Source: Stenotrophomonas maltophilia (GTDB lineage Bacteria; Pseudomonadota; Gammaproteobacteria; Xanthomonadales; Xanthomonadaceae). From it: 64,000 bases of DNA. The position numbers and the translations under genes were made by a program. The notes below the pieces were generated by a model. That model did not search any database, was not told where the DNA came from, and saw nothing but the letters and a program-made list of their open reading frames with translations. Of the stretch, positions 25,715 through 34,586 are shown piece by piece. The stretch is taken from assembly GCF_039555535.1 (NCBI RefSeq), contig NZ_CP154630.1:3361001-3425000 (forward strand), read 5' to 3'. The first letter of the stretch is position 1. The number at the start of each line of letters is the position of its first letter.

Positions 25715-26608
25715 CGCCGGATCCTTGAACAGCGCGTCTACCCGTGCCAGCAGCGGTGCGGCCACATCACGAGCAACTTCAGGAGTACCGAACAGGATGT
25801 CCTGGTAGCGATTGCGTATCTGCGCCAGCGCCTGCCATTGCGCCTCGTTGTTCAAGCGGCCCCAGCCTTCGCGCGGAATGCCACTTCCTTGGTAGTGCTC
25901 CATCAGCAGCGCATCCACCACTCCGCTGGCCAGCGCCAGTGAACCCGAAGCGCGAGGCTCGTTGCCCGGCTCCGCACTGAAGGTGGTATCGGCCAGCGTC
26001 AGATGGCAGTCGCCGCGGCCGGTACACGCCGCCGACTCCGGGTAGCGGGTGACCGCCTCCACCACCGCCAGTGCCGGCGCCAGGTCCACGTCGGTCAGCG
26101 CTTGCTGCATTGCCGACAGCGCGCGCTCGCGGAAGACCGTGTCTCTGTTGTGGATCACCGGATTGAACAAGGGATCCATCGTGCCCAGCGGCATGCGCTG
26201 CTCGATCGCAACGTGGCAGCCCGGGAAGGCACCGGCAACGAAGAACTGTGCGGTGGCCTGGGTACGCTGCAAGCTGTTGGCATGGGCGCGGAAGTCAGCC
26301 GGCTGCGGGCAACCCGAGGCCCGCAACAGCTGAGCCTGGCGCAGCCACTGGCCGATGTAACGGCCCATGTATGCCTCCAGCACGCCGCCCTTGGTGGTCA
26401 GCTCGCCCGGTGCCACCTCCCAGCGCGGCCAGGTCTCGGGTGTCGCGTTGGCGAGCGCGCCGGAGGCCACCACCGGCGCGCGCAGGTTGTGGCGGCTGAG
26501 CAGGATGACCTGCTCAAGCTGCTCGTCTGCGGCGGGTGCGGCCATCGCGGTCGCTGTGCTCATGCCCAGCGCGAGCGCCAGCAACAGGGAGCGTAGGGGG
26601 AGGATCAT
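25385..26608 (-). CDS. Periplasmic histidine acid phosphatase (Agp/AppA type)
   Basis: A 407-residue exported phosphomonoesterase. The signal peptide is MILPLRSLLLALALGMSTATAMA. The branch 2 histidine phosphatase motif is SRHNLRAP with the nucleophilic His, and the proton donor region is VGHDSNIG (HD). Four or more cysteines suggest disulfides. Glucose-1-phosphatase or phytase-like activity is likely, but the exact substrate cannot be read. ATG 26608 gives the signal peptide. Its 3' end overlaps the extended PL5 frame on the other strand by 330 bp. Confidence 0.9.
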   Translation of the reverse strand: MILPLRSLLLALALGMSTATAMAAPAADEQLEQVILLSRHNLRAPVVASGALANATPETWPRWEVAPGELTTKGGVLEAYMGRYIGQWLRQAQLLRASGCPQPADFRAHANSLQRTQATAQFFVAGAFPGCHVAIEQRMPLGTMDPLFNPVIHNRDTVFRERALSAMQQALTDVDLAPALAVVEAVTRYPESAACTGRGDCHLTLADTTFSAEPGNEPRASGSLALASGVVDALLMEHYQGSGIPREGWGRLNNEAQWQALAQIRNRYQDILFGTPEVARDVAAPLLARVDALFKDPASPKVTLLVGHDSNIGSVLAALGIADYTLPGQYEKTPIGGLLQFERWRGRRSGLERFRVSYVYPTTGQLRDALPLTEVQPPGRVALSLPGCSAQGCSSAQFQLLLQRAMR

Positions 26609-26629
26609 GCAGGTCTCCAGAAGCACGCT

Positions 26630-26720
26630 GGGGTCAGAGCCCATTCCTTCGGAAAGGGATCCGACCCCAAGGGATACAGGACCGGGGTCGGATCCCTCTC
26701 GCAGAGAAGGCTCTGACCCC
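26630..26720. repeat. GGGGTC...GACCCC palindromic repeat, two units in dyad
   Basis: Two units bounded by GGGGTC and GACCCC (26630-26668 and 26684-26720) are arranged as mirror images. GGGGTCAGAG pairs with CTCTGACCCC, and GGATCCGACCCC with GGGGTCGGATCC. A third unit is at 54065-54103. It fills the gap between the phosphatase start and the ABC exporter stop. Confidence 0.7.
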
Positions 26721-26728
26721 CGCAGCGG

Positions 26729-28561
26729 TCATTGATCGGCGGCCACGAAACCACCGGTCTGCCGCGCCCACAACCGCGCGTACAGTCCACCAGCCGCAAT
26801 CAGTTCCGCATGGGTGCCGGTCTCGACGATGCGGCCCTCGTCCATCACTACCAGCCGGTCCATGCGCGCGATGGTCGACAGCCGGTGCGCGATCGCGATC
26901 ACCGTCTTGCCACCCATCAGTTCGTCCAGGCTGTCCTGGATGGCCGCTTCCACTTCCGAATCCAGCGCCGAGGTCGCTTCGTCCAGCACCAGGATCGGTG
27001 CGTCCTTCAGCAGTACGCGGGCAATGGCGATGCGCTGGCGCTGGCCACCGGACAGCTTCACGCCGCGCTCGCCGACATGCGCGTCGTAGCCGCGACGGCC
27101 CTGCCCATCCACAAGTGTGTCGATGAAGCTGGCCGCTCGCGCCTTGGCCACGGCTGCGTGCAGTTGCTCGTCGGTCGCATCCGGACGGCCGTACAGCAGG
27201 TTGTCGCGGATCGAGCGATGCAGCAGCGAGGTGTCCTGGGTGACCACGCCAATCTGCTGGCGCAGGCTTTCCTGCGTAACGTAGGCAATGTCCTGGTCGT
27301 CGATCAGGATGCGGCCGCTTTCCAGGTCGTACAGCCGCAGCAGCACGTTGACCAGGGTCGACTTGCCGGCACCGGACGGACCGACCAGGCCGATCTTCTC
27401 GCCTGGCTTCACCACCAGGTCCAGGCCGGCGATCACGCCACCCTTCTTGCCGTAGTGGAAGTGGATGTCCTGGAAGTGCACGCCGCCCCGGGTCACCTGC
27501 AGCGGCACCGCATCGTCGCGGTCCTGCACGGTCAGCGGCTGGGCGATGGTGGTGATGCCATCCTGCACCGTGCCGATGTCCTCGAAGATGCCGTTGATGG
27601 TCCACATGATCCAGCCGGACATGTTGTGGATGCGGATCACCAGGCCGGTGGCCAGGGTGATCGCGCCGACGGTGATGTGGCCACCGTTCCACAGCCACAG
27701 CGCCAGACCGCAGGTACCGGCGATCAGGAAGCCGTTGACGATGGCGATGGTCAGGTCCATGCCGGTGGTGATGCGGGTCTGTGCGCGGTGCTTGACCGCC
27801 AGCTCCTGGATCGACTCTGCCACGTAGGCCTGCTCGCGCCCGCCATGGGCAAACAGCTTCAGCGTGGGGATGTTGGTGTAGCCATCGACGATGCGGCCCA
27901 TGGCCTTGGAACGCGCCTCCGACGCGATCCACGCCCGTTCCTTCGCGCGCGGCACGAAGTAGAACAGGATCACCGCATAGGCCAGCAGCCACAGGATCAG
28001 CGGCACCATCAGCCGCCAGTCGGCCTGCGCGAACAGGTACAGCGCGGTGCCGGTATAGACCACGATGTACCAGAGCGAATCGACCATCTGCACCGCCGAC
28101 TCGCGCAGCGAGGTACCGGTCTGCATCACCCGGTTGGCGACGCTGCCAGCAAAGTCGTTCTGGAAGAAGCTCAGGCTCTGCCGCACCACGTAGTTGTGCA
28201 TCAGCCAGCGCGAGCGGTTGCTCAGGCCGGGCACGATGGCCTGGTTGACCAGCAGGTTGTGCAGGCCGACCAGGATCGGCCGCGCGATGACCGTGATGAA
28301 CAGCATCCAGCCCAGTTCATTGGCGTGGCGCTTGAAGAAGTCGGCGCCCGGCTGCTCGGCGACCATGTCGACGATGCGGCCCAGGTAATCAAACATCGCC
28401 ACTTCCACCAGCGCCAGCAGCAGGCCGGCGATGAGCGTGGCCAGCAGCACCGGCCACACCGGGCGCAGGTAGTGCAGGTAGAACGGCAGCACCTTGCGTG
28501 GTGGCATGCGCCCGTCCACGGGCGGGAACACCGGAATCAGGGATTCAAACCAACGGAACAT
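26729..28561 (-). CDS. ABC exporter, fused membrane and ATPase domains
   Basis: A 610-residue half-transporter of the MsbA/Mdl type. Six membrane helices in residues 25-330 are followed by an ATPase domain: Walker A GPSGAGKST, signature LSGGQRQR, Walker B ILVLDEAT and H-loop AHRLS. The first helix region and the sequence FFQNDFAGSVANRVMQTG place it in the multidrug/lipid export group; substrate is unknown. ATG 28561 (MFRWFESLIPVFPP) has GAGG 8 nt upstream. Unlike most heterodimeric exporters there is no partner ABC gene beside it, so a homodimer is expected. Confidence 0.93.
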   Translation of the reverse strand: MFRWFESLIPVFPPVDGRMPPRKVLPFYLHYLRPVWPVLLATLIAGLLLALVEVAMFDYLGRIVDMVAEQPGADFFKRHANELGWMLFITVIARPILVGLHNLLVNQAIVPGLSNRSRWLMHNYVVRQSLSFFQNDFAGSVANRVMQTGTSLRESAVQMVDSLWYIVVYTGTALYLFAQADWRLMVPLILWLLAYAVILFYFVPRAKERAWIASEARSKAMGRIVDGYTNIPTLKLFAHGGREQAYVAESIQELAVKHRAQTRITTGMDLTIAIVNGFLIAGTCGLALWLWNGGHITVGAITLATGLVIRIHNMSGWIMWTINGIFEDIGTVQDGITTIAQPLTVQDRDDAVPLQVTRGGVHFQDIHFHYGKKGGVIAGLDLVVKPGEKIGLVGPSGAGKSTLVNVLLRLYDLESGRILIDDQDIAYVTQESLRQQIGVVTQDTSLLHRSIRDNLLYGRPDATDEQLHAAVAKARAASFIDTLVDGQGRRGYDAHVGERGVKLSGGQRQRIAIARVLLKDAPILVLDEATSALDSEVEAAIQDSLDELMGGKTVIAIAHRLSTIARMDRLVVMDEGRIVETGTHAELIAAGGLYARLWARQTGGFVAADQ

Positions 28562-28642
28562 TGCATTCCCTCGCCTCTTGCAAGCGGCGGAGTATCCCAC
28601 GCCGGATGTGTACGCCAGCCGATGATCACCGCTCCGCCCCTG

Positions 28643-28671
28643 GTAGTCGCCCACCTTGGTGGGCGCCGTAC
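28643..28671 (+). repeat. SMAG palindrome (GCCCACC type)
   Basis: GTAGTCGCCCACC...GGTGGGCGCCGTAC. It forms an opposed pair with 28675-28698. Confidence 0.65.
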
Positions 28672-28674
28672 CGC

Positions 28675-28698
28675 ATGCCGACCAAGGTCGGCATCTAC
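28675..28698 (-). repeat. SMAG palindrome (ATGCCGACC type) supplying a stop codon
   Basis: ATGCCGACC-AA-GGTCGGCAT followed by CTAC. On the minus strand its GTAG contains the TAG (28695-28697) that ends the serine hydrolase gene. Confidence 0.7.
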
Positions 28699-30257
28699 CG
28701 TTCAGTCGGGGTGAACAACAGGTCCTGGAAATCGAAGCTGAAATCGGTCAGGTCGGAAATCGGCTGCATGCGCACCTCGCGCACCTTGCCATCCGGATCC
28801 AGGCTGAAGTTCACGAATGCATCGGCGTTGAGCGAGCGGTCGTCCCAGCGGACGATGAAGGTGTCGTGCTGCCAGTGTTCCAGTCGCCCGCTCAGCTGCG
28901 CGGTCTTCGCAAAGCGCAGGCGCAGGCCCTTGCCCTCGCTGCTGACCTGCATGTCACCGTACCAGCGGTCACGGAAGGTGCCGGTGTAGCCGGCCAGCGC
29001 CAGCGACGGCCGGCTGCCCTTGTCGCGTGCACTCTGGTGCTTGGCCCAGGCCTCGTCGGCCTTTTCCTGGCCCTTGGCCACGGCCTTGGCATAGGCATCC
29101 ACCCAGTCGTGCTTTTCACCGCCCAGGTAGGCATCGAGCACGCTCAGGGTGATCGCGTTGAACGCTGCACCCACTTCCTGGTTGGTCAGTACCACCACGC
29201 CCAGCTTCTCGCCCGGCACCAGGGTCAGTCGCGAGACCATGCCCGGCCAGCCACCGGTGTGCCAGACCAGCTTCTGCCCGCGGTAGTCGCTCAGGCTCCA
29301 GCCTTCGCCATAGCCGGCGAAATTGGCCCGCGCCGGTGCCAGCTCCGGCACGCTCGGCGCCGGGATCGACTGCGGCGTGATCATCCGCCACATCTGCTGC
29401 TGGCTCTTTTCGGTGAACAGTGGCGTGCCATCGGCCAGTTTGCCTTCGGCCAGCTGCACCTGCATCCAGCGCGCCATGTCATGCGCGCTGGAATAGATGC
29501 CACCGGCGCCGGCGTTGTTCGACCAGGTCAGCGGCGCAACGGTGCGCAGGTCCTTGAAATCGTACTTGGCGTGGCCGACGGCGGCCTTGTCACCGGGCTT
29601 CAGGTGATCGGCGTTGTAGCGGGTGCCGGTCATGCCGACCTTGTCGAAGATGCGCGCCTGCAGGAACTGCTGGTAGCTCATGCCGGAAACATGCTCGATC
29701 ACCTGCTGGGCGACCGCGTACAGGATGTTGTCGTAGGCATAGCTTTCGCGGAAACCGCCCTTCAGCGGCACCCTGCCCAGTCGCTCCACCACTTCGGCGT
29801 TGCTGTAGGAGGTGGCCGGCCAGAACAGCAGGTCACCGGCGCCCAGGCTCAGCCCGCTGCGATGCGACAGCAGGTCGCGGATCGTCATCTGGCCGGTCAC
29901 GAACGGATCGGACATGCGGAACGACGGCAGGTGGTCGATCACCTTGTCGTCCATCTTCAGCTTGCCGTCCTCGGCCAGCAGGTTCAGCGAGGTTGCGGTG
30001 AACGCCTTGGTATTGGAAGCGATGGCAAACAGGGTGTCGGCCTGCACCGGTTCCGGCCTGCCCTGTTCACGCACGCCCCAGCCGCGCTCGAGCACCACCT
30101 GGCCGTCCTTGACCACGGCCACGGCGATGCCGGGCACGTCGAACTGCGCGCGTACGCGCTCGACGGTCGCATCCAGGTCCTGCAGCTGCGCCGGGGTGGC
30201 CGCGCTTGCCATGGTCGTGCATGCCAGCAGCACGGCTCCTCCAATCCAGGGTTTCAT
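28695..30257 (-). CDS. Beta-lactamase-like serine hydrolase, exported
   Basis: A 520-residue exported penicillin-binding-protein-like enzyme of the class C beta-lactamase/esterase superfamily. The signal peptide MKPWIGGAVLLACTTMASAA is cleaved near ASA. Active-site motifs: SNTK (Ser-x-x-Lys), YAYDN (Tyr-x-Asn type) and HTGG. The C-terminal 130 residues match the DUF3471 type of beta domain. It could be an esterase or peptidase; there is no sign of true beta-lactamase. ATG 30257 gives the signal peptide. The stop codon TAG is part of a SMAG palindrome, so the terminal residues (LLFTPTER) abut the repeat. Confidence 0.9.
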   Translation of the reverse strand: MKPWIGGAVLLACTTMASAATPAQLQDLDATVERVRAQFDVPGIAVAVVKDGQVVLERGWGVREQGRPEPVQADTLFAIASNTKAFTATSLNLLAEDGKLKMDDKVIDHLPSFRMSDPFVTGQMTIRDLLSHRSGLSLGAGDLLFWPATSYSNAEVVERLGRVPLKGGFRESYAYDNILYAVAQQVIEHVSGMSYQQFLQARIFDKVGMTGTRYNADHLKPGDKAAVGHAKYDFKDLRTVAPLTWSNNAGAGGIYSSAHDMARWMQVQLAEGKLADGTPLFTEKSQQQMWRMITPQSIPAPSVPELAPARANFAGYGEGWSLSDYRGQKLVWHTGGWPGMVSRLTLVPGEKLGVVVLTNQEVGAAFNAITLSVLDAYLGGEKHDWVDAYAKAVAKGQEKADEAWAKHQSARDKGSRPSLALAGYTGTFRDRWYGDMQVSSEGKGLRLRFAKTAQLSGRLEHWQHDTFIVRWDDRSLNADAFVNFSLDPDGKVREVRMQPISDLTDFSFDFQDLLFTPTER

Positions 30258-30367
30258 CCAGCACGATCTCCGAACAGGGGTGGCGGCCATGTGCAGGCCG
30301 TCATCAGGGGTTCGCGCGATGGTAACGGTCATCGGCGCAGGCTGCCCTGTGCCATAGGAGGGGTGTC

Positions 30368-30811
30368 ATGGACGGAAACGGCCAACCGAGCAATGGATCC
30401 ACCATCATTCCTTGCCTGCGCTACCGCGATGCGCAGGCGGCGATCGACTGGCTGCAGCGCGCCTTCGGCTTCCATGCCCAGGCGGTGTATGCCGACGGCG
30501 ATACCGTGTTCCACGCCCAGCTGACCTTCGGCAACGGCATGATCATGCTGGGCTCGGCCAACAAGGAAAGCGCCTGGAGCCAGCATGCCGCGATGCCGGA
30601 CGAAGTGGGCGGCCGCCAGACCCAGAGTGCCTGCGTGATCGTCACCGATGCCGACGCGCACTACGCCCGGGCCAAGGCCGCAGGCGCCCGCATCGTCATC
30701 GACATCGCCGACCAGGACTACGGCGGCCGTGGCTATGCCTGCGCCGATCCGGAAGGCTACCTGTGGTGGTTCGGCAGCTACGATCCGTGGCGCGCGGACC
30801 ACGGCCAGTGA
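30368..30811 (+). CDS. VOC-superfamily (glyoxalase/bleomycin resistance-like) protein
   Basis: A 147-residue protein of the VOC fold, with paired beta-alpha-beta-beta-beta modules: CLRYRDAQAAIDWLQRAFGF at the start, VIVTDADAHYARAKAAGARI in the second half, and RGYACADPEGYLWWFGSY at the end with the usual Glu. It resembles the PhnB/glyoxalase-like group. The function cannot be set from sequence. Its stop overlaps the next gene (GTGA), so the two are coupled. Confidence 0.88.
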   Translation: MDGNGQPSNGSTIIPCLRYRDAQAAIDWLQRAFGFHAQAVYADGDTVFHAQLTFGNGMIMLGSANKESAWSQHAAMPDEVGGRQTQSACVIVTDADAHYARAKAAGARIVIDIADQDYGGRGYACADPEGYLWWFGSYDPWRADHGQ

Positions 30812-31671
30812 CCGCCGGAGCGATCCGCTGCGGCATCGGCGGCTGGGTGTTTCCGGAATGGCGCGGCGGCGTGTTCTATCCGCCGGGCCTGCCGCAGCGC
30901 GAGGAACTTGCCCATGCCAGCCGCGCCCTGCGCTGCATCGAGATCAATGGCACCTTCTATCGCACGCCGACTGCCGCCCAGTGCGCTCAGTGGGCCGCGC
31001 AGACACCGGAAGGCTTCCGTTTCTCGATGAAGGCGCCACGCTACCTGGTGCAGCGCCGCGACCTGTCCAGCACCGTGGAGGCTGCCACGCCGTTCCTGCA
31101 GGCGGCACTCGCGCTCGGTGACCGGCTCGGTCCATTGCTGTGGCAGTTCGATCCGCGCCATCCAGCCGACGCCGATGCATTGGACGCACTGATGGCGCAG
31201 CTGCCGAAGCAGCTGGAAGGGGTTCCGCTGCAACACGCGCTGGAGGTGCGCAACGCTGAGGTACATGGCCCGGCGCTGGTCGCCGCCGCGCGCCACCACG
31301 GCGTGGCACTGGTGATCGAGGACAGCGACGAGGCGCCGCTGCATGGCGATGCCAGTGCCGGCTTTGTCTACGCGCGGATCAAGCGCAGCCAGGTGCGCTT
31401 GAACGAGGGCCTGCCGGGGTCCGTGCAGCAGCGCTGGGCGGAACGTGCGCTGCGCTGGTCACGCGGCGAGCCGGTGGCTGACCTGCCCTGCCTGGCCGGC
31501 CCTGCCGCGGAAGCCCCGCGTGAGGTCTACCTGCTGTGCATCGGCGCGGGCAAGGCCCGCAATCCGGCGGCGGCGATGGCCTTGCAGCGCCTCATCGACG
31601 GCGCCAGCGGTCCAACCCCCACAGCAGGGTCCACCCCACCACGAACACGCTCGCAACGCGCAGCACGTTGA
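30808..31671 (+). CDS. DUF72 family protein (YecE-like)
   Basis: A TIM-barrel DUF72 protein of 287 residues. Characteristic motifs: IGGWVFPEWRGGVFYPPGLP at the start, EINGTFYRTP, FRFSMKAPRYLVQRR and the end region RIKRSQ. The start is GTG 30808, overlapping the VOC stop. The biochemical role is unknown, but structures suggest a nuclease or phosphate-binding barrel. The last 27 residues (SGPTPTAGSTPPRTRSQRAAR and before) overlap the convergent Pr6Pr gene by 80 bp and look non-conserved. Confidence 0.85.
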   Translation: MTAGAIRCGIGGWVFPEWRGGVFYPPGLPQREELAHASRALRCIEINGTFYRTPTAAQCAQWAAQTPEGFRFSMKAPRYLVQRRDLSSTVEAATPFLQAALALGDRLGPLLWQFDPRHPADADALDALMAQLPKQLEGVPLQHALEVRNAEVHGPALVAAARHHGVALVIEDSDEAPLHGDASAGFVYARIKRSQVRLNEGLPGSVQQRWAERALRWSRGEPVADLPCLAGPAAEAPREVYLLCIGAGKARNPAAAMALQRLIDGASGPTPTAGSTPPRTRSQRAAR

Positions 31672-32206
31672 GCAGGAACGCTGCCAGCCCCAGGCGTTGC
31701 AGTTCGAGGAACGGATACGGCGCCTGCCCTGTCACTTCGGCGACCAGCATCGCCCAGCCCAGGTACACCAGCGGTACCAGCAGCCCCCCGCCCAGTGCGC
31801 GCCAGCGGAGCGCCCCATGCGGCAGCAGCCACCACCACCCCAGCAGGTACAGCGCCGGCACAGCGTAGTGCAGGCCGGCATCAACCCACCATTGCAGCCC
31901 GGAGGGCTGCCACAGCCCCTGCAACGCCAGGACGTAGATGCACGCGGTCACCCCGATGCACAACGCGATCACCGCGGCGACAGTCGTGTTCAGCACACCC
32001 GCACGGATCAGCCTGACGCATCCCAGGCACACCGCCAGGTTGCTGAGAATCGTGAAGTAACCAACGAAGCGCAGCGTCGCCATGCCGACCCCGGCAGCCG
32101 CCCCGGGGCCGCGCAGCAGCAACAGGAATTGCAGCAGCAACGAGGTGGCGGCCATCAGTGCAGTCAGCGCTGCCCATGCACGCAGGGCGGAACGGTTGGC
32201 AGCCAT
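31592..32206 (-). CDS. Pr6Pr-type six-helix membrane protein
   Basis: A 204-residue protein with six hydrophobic helices: AWAALTALMAATSLLLQFLL, FVGYFTILSNLAVCLGCVRL, AVIALCIGVTACIYVLALQG, GLHYAVPALYLLGWWWLLPH and two more near the C-terminus. The pattern FTILSN and HYAVPALYLLGW fits the Pr6Pr family of unknown function. ATG 32206 was chosen; the frame continues upstream, but those residues are not hydrophobic. It overlaps the end of the DUF72 gene on the other strand. Confidence 0.8.
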   Translation of the reverse strand: MAANRSALRAWAALTALMAATSLLLQFLLLLRGPGAAAGVGMATLRFVGYFTILSNLAVCLGCVRLIRAGVLNTTVAAVIALCIGVTACIYVLALQGLWQPSGLQWWVDAGLHYAVPALYLLGWWWLLPHGALRWRALGGGLLVPLVYLGWAMLVAEVTGQAPYPFLELQRLGLAAFLLNVLRVASVFVVGWTLLWGLDRWRRR

Positions 32207-32285
32207 TGCTGGGTTCCCCAGGGGAGTTTCCGCGAGCATGCCACAGGCATCGCCGGCGGCCGCGCGATTGCCGCACAATAGGCGG

Positions 32286-33233
32286 ATGAGCACATCCGAC
32301 ACCCGCAAAGCGCTGTGGCAGATCCATTTCTGTGTCCTGCTGTGGGGCGTCACTGCCATCCTCGGCAAGCTGATCACCCTGCCCGCACTGCCGCTGGTGT
32401 GGTGGCGCATGTTGCTGGTGACGGCGATGCTGGCCCTGCTGCCGCGGGTCTGGCGCGGGTTGCGCACCCTGCCCCTGCGGCTGGTGGCGGGCTACGCCGG
32501 CATCGGCGCGCTGGTCGCCCTGCACTGGCTGACGTTCTACGGCGCGGTGAAGCTGGCCAATGCCTCGGTGGCTGCCACCTGCATCGCGCTGGCGCCGGTG
32601 TTCACGTCGATCATCGAACCGTGGGTGGCCAAGCGGCCATTCCAGCTGCGTGAGCTGGCGTTCGGCCTGGCGGTGCTGCCGGGTGTCGCGCTGGTGGTCG
32701 GTGGCGTGCCCGATGGCATGCGCCTGGGTGTCTTGATCGGCGCGATCTCGGCGCTGCTGGTGGCGGTGTTCGGCTCGCTCAACAAGCGCATGGTCAGTCA
32801 TGCGGATCCGCTCACGGTCACCGCGCTGGAGCTGGGTGCCGGCACCCTCACCCTGACGCTGCTGGCGCCGCTGATGCCCTACCTGCTGCCAGCGCTGGCC
32901 AGCCCACTGTGGGTGGTCCCGAATCTGCACGACGGCATCCTGCTGCTGGTGCTGGCCGGGTTCTGCACGCTGCTGCCGTTTGCCCTGGCACTGGTCGCGT
33001 TGCGCCACCTGAGCGCCTATACGGTGCAGCTGGTGACCAACCTGGAACCGGTCTATGCGGTGCTGCTGGCGGTGGTGCTGCTGCGCGAGCAGCACGAGGT
33101 CACCCCGTGGTTCTACCTGGGCGTGGCGATCATCGTCGGCGCCGTGTTCCTGCATCCGCTGCTGAACCGCCGCAAGCCGGTGCAGCATCCGGAAATCCTT
33201 GGCACTGCCGAGGCGCGCAACATCGCCGATTGA
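32286..33233 (+). CDS. EamA/DMT-family permease
   Basis: A 315-residue membrane transporter with ten predicted helices in two EamA repeats (LWQIHFCVLLWGVTAILGKL in the first; LGVLIGAISALLVAVFGSLN in the second). The sequence NLEPVYAVLLAVVLLREQH is the standard end of the second repeat. The substrate is unknown. It has no adjacent regulator, unlike the EamA gene at 18838. The stop is 4 bp before a SMAG palindrome. Confidence 0.92.
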   Translation: MSTSDTRKALWQIHFCVLLWGVTAILGKLITLPALPLVWWRMLLVTAMLALLPRVWRGLRTLPLRLVAGYAGIGALVALHWLTFYGAVKLANASVAATCIALAPVFTSIIEPWVAKRPFQLRELAFGLAVLPGVALVVGGVPDGMRLGVLIGAISALLVAVFGSLNKRMVSHADPLTVTALELGAGTLTLTLLAPLMPYLLPALASPLWVVPNLHDGILLLVLAGFCTLLPFALALVALRHLSAYTVQLVTNLEPVYAVLLAVVLLREQHEVTPWFYLGVAIIVGAVFLHPLLNRRKPVQHPEILGTAEARNIAD

Positions 33234-33236
33234 GTG

Positions 33237-33260
33237 CATCCACGCATGGCGTGGATCTAC
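33237..33260 (-). repeat. SMAG palindrome (ATCCACGC type)
   Basis: ATCCACGC-ATG-GCGTGGAT followed by CTAC, just after the EamA stop and before the convergent AAA ATPase stop. Confidence 0.75.
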
Positions 33261-33303
33261 TGAACGCAGCAACGCAGCGACGAGCGGCGTGCGGATCAAT
33301 CGG

Positions 33304-34464
33304 TCAGCGCTGCGGCCAGTGCCATGCAGGGGCATCCAGCAGGCCCTGCACGCTCAGCAGCGTGCGGCCCTGCTCCTTGTACAGATGCAGCGAATGGCAC
33401 CCCGGCGCCTGTTCCAGCGCCGCGATCAGGCGGCTGGCGTGCGACACCACCCATACCTGGCTGCGCGCACTGGCCGCGATGATCAGCCGCGCCAGCGCCG
33501 GCAGGAGGTCCGGGTGCAGGCTGGTCTCCGGCTCATTGAGCACCAGCAGCGGCGGCGGGCGTGGCGTGTGCAGCGCCGCCGCCAGCAGCAGGAAGCGCAG
33601 CGTGCCGTCGGAGAGTTCGGCCATCGACAATGGCCGCAGCAACCCGGGTTGGTGGAAGCGCAGCGCCAAGCGTCCATCCAGCTCCTCAAAGCCCACCGTG
33701 GCGTCCGGGAACGCATCGTCGACGCTGCGTGCCAACGCAAGGGGGTCACCGATCTCGAGGATGGTCACCCAGGCCGCCGCCAGATCCCGGCCATCGTGAT
33801 GCAACACCGGCGTGCGCGTGGCCATCGCCGGCTGCCGCGCCGGGGCATCGGCATCGCTGCGGAAATGGTCGTAGAAGCGCCAGCAACGGATGTACTCGCG
33901 CAAGGTGATCGTTTCCGGCATGCGTTGCGGATCGCCGACCTGGGTGAACAGGCTGTCGAACAGTGACAACCGGTCATCGACCAGATCCCAGCCGCGCGCA
34001 TGGCGCCGCCGCACCACCGCCCCACGTCGGTCGACCAGCAGGTTGGCGCTGCGCAGGAACGGCCCGGCCCAGATCGCCTCCGCCTTGATCTGCGGATCCA
34101 GCGCAAACGCCGAGCGACTGGGCGGCGGATAACCGAGATCGATGGCATAGCCGAATTCGTCGGTGGTGAAGCCCAGCTTCAATCCCACCGATTCCTGGCG
34201 TGGGCCGCCCTGCAAGGGGATTTCGCCGGCAGCAACCCGACGGTCTATTTTTTCCGGGCCCGCCCACAGCGCCGAACCCAGCCCACCTTCGCGGGCCAGC
34301 ACGGCCGCGACGCCGCCCTGTGCGGTCTCCGCCAGCAGGCGCAGCGCGCGGTACAGGCTGGACTTGCCACTGCCATTGTCGCCGGTCACCACATTCAACT
34401 GCTGCAGCGGCAGCACCAGCCCATGCAGCGAGCGATAGTGGGCGATGGCCAGGGTCTGCAGCAT
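33304..34464 (-). CDS. AAA-family ATPase, SMC/RecF-like
   Basis: A 386-residue single-chain ATPase of the AAA_21/OLD-like kind. The P-loop is at the N-terminus in VVTGDNGSGKSSLYRALRLL. The C-terminal half has the ABC-like signature LSDGTLRFLLLAAAL, Walker B LLVLNEPETSLHPDLLP and the switch VVSHASRLIAAL. The end of Walker B is NEPET, the form common to recF-like ATPases. There is no nuclease or TOPRIM partner beside it, so a DNA-repair or defence role is possible but not supported here. ATG 34464 begins the family directly. Confidence 0.88.
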   Translation of the reverse strand: MLQTLAIAHYRSLHGLVLPLQQLNVVTGDNGSGKSSLYRALRLLAETAQGGVAAVLAREGGLGSALWAGPEKIDRRVAAGEIPLQGGPRQESVGLKLGFTTDEFGYAIDLGYPPPSRSAFALDPQIKAEAIWAGPFLRSANLLVDRRGAVVRRRHARGWDLVDDRLSLFDSLFTQVGDPQRMPETITLREYIRCWRFYDHFRSDADAPARQPAMATRTPVLHHDGRDLAAAWVTILEIGDPLALARSVDDAFPDATVGFEELDGRLALRFHQPGLLRPLSMAELSDGTLRFLLLAAALHTPRPPPLLVLNEPETSLHPDLLPALARLIIAASARSQVWVVSHASRLIAALEQAPGCHSLHLYKEQGRTLLSVQGLLDAPAWHWPQR

Positions 34465-34549
34465 GGTCGGCGTCCGTGGGAACAGGAGCGGCATTTTCGT
34501 TGGGCGCAATCGCACAGGCCGCGACACGGCGTGATCCAATCGGCAAAAG

Positions 34550-34573
34550 CATCCACGCATGGCGTGGATCTAC
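34550..34573 (-). repeat. SMAG palindrome (ATCCACGC type)
   Basis: ATCCACGC-ATG-GCGTGGAT followed by CTAC, between the AAA ATPase start and the GGDEF gene stop. Confidence 0.75.
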
Positions 34574-34586
34574 GGCATGCAGGGCT

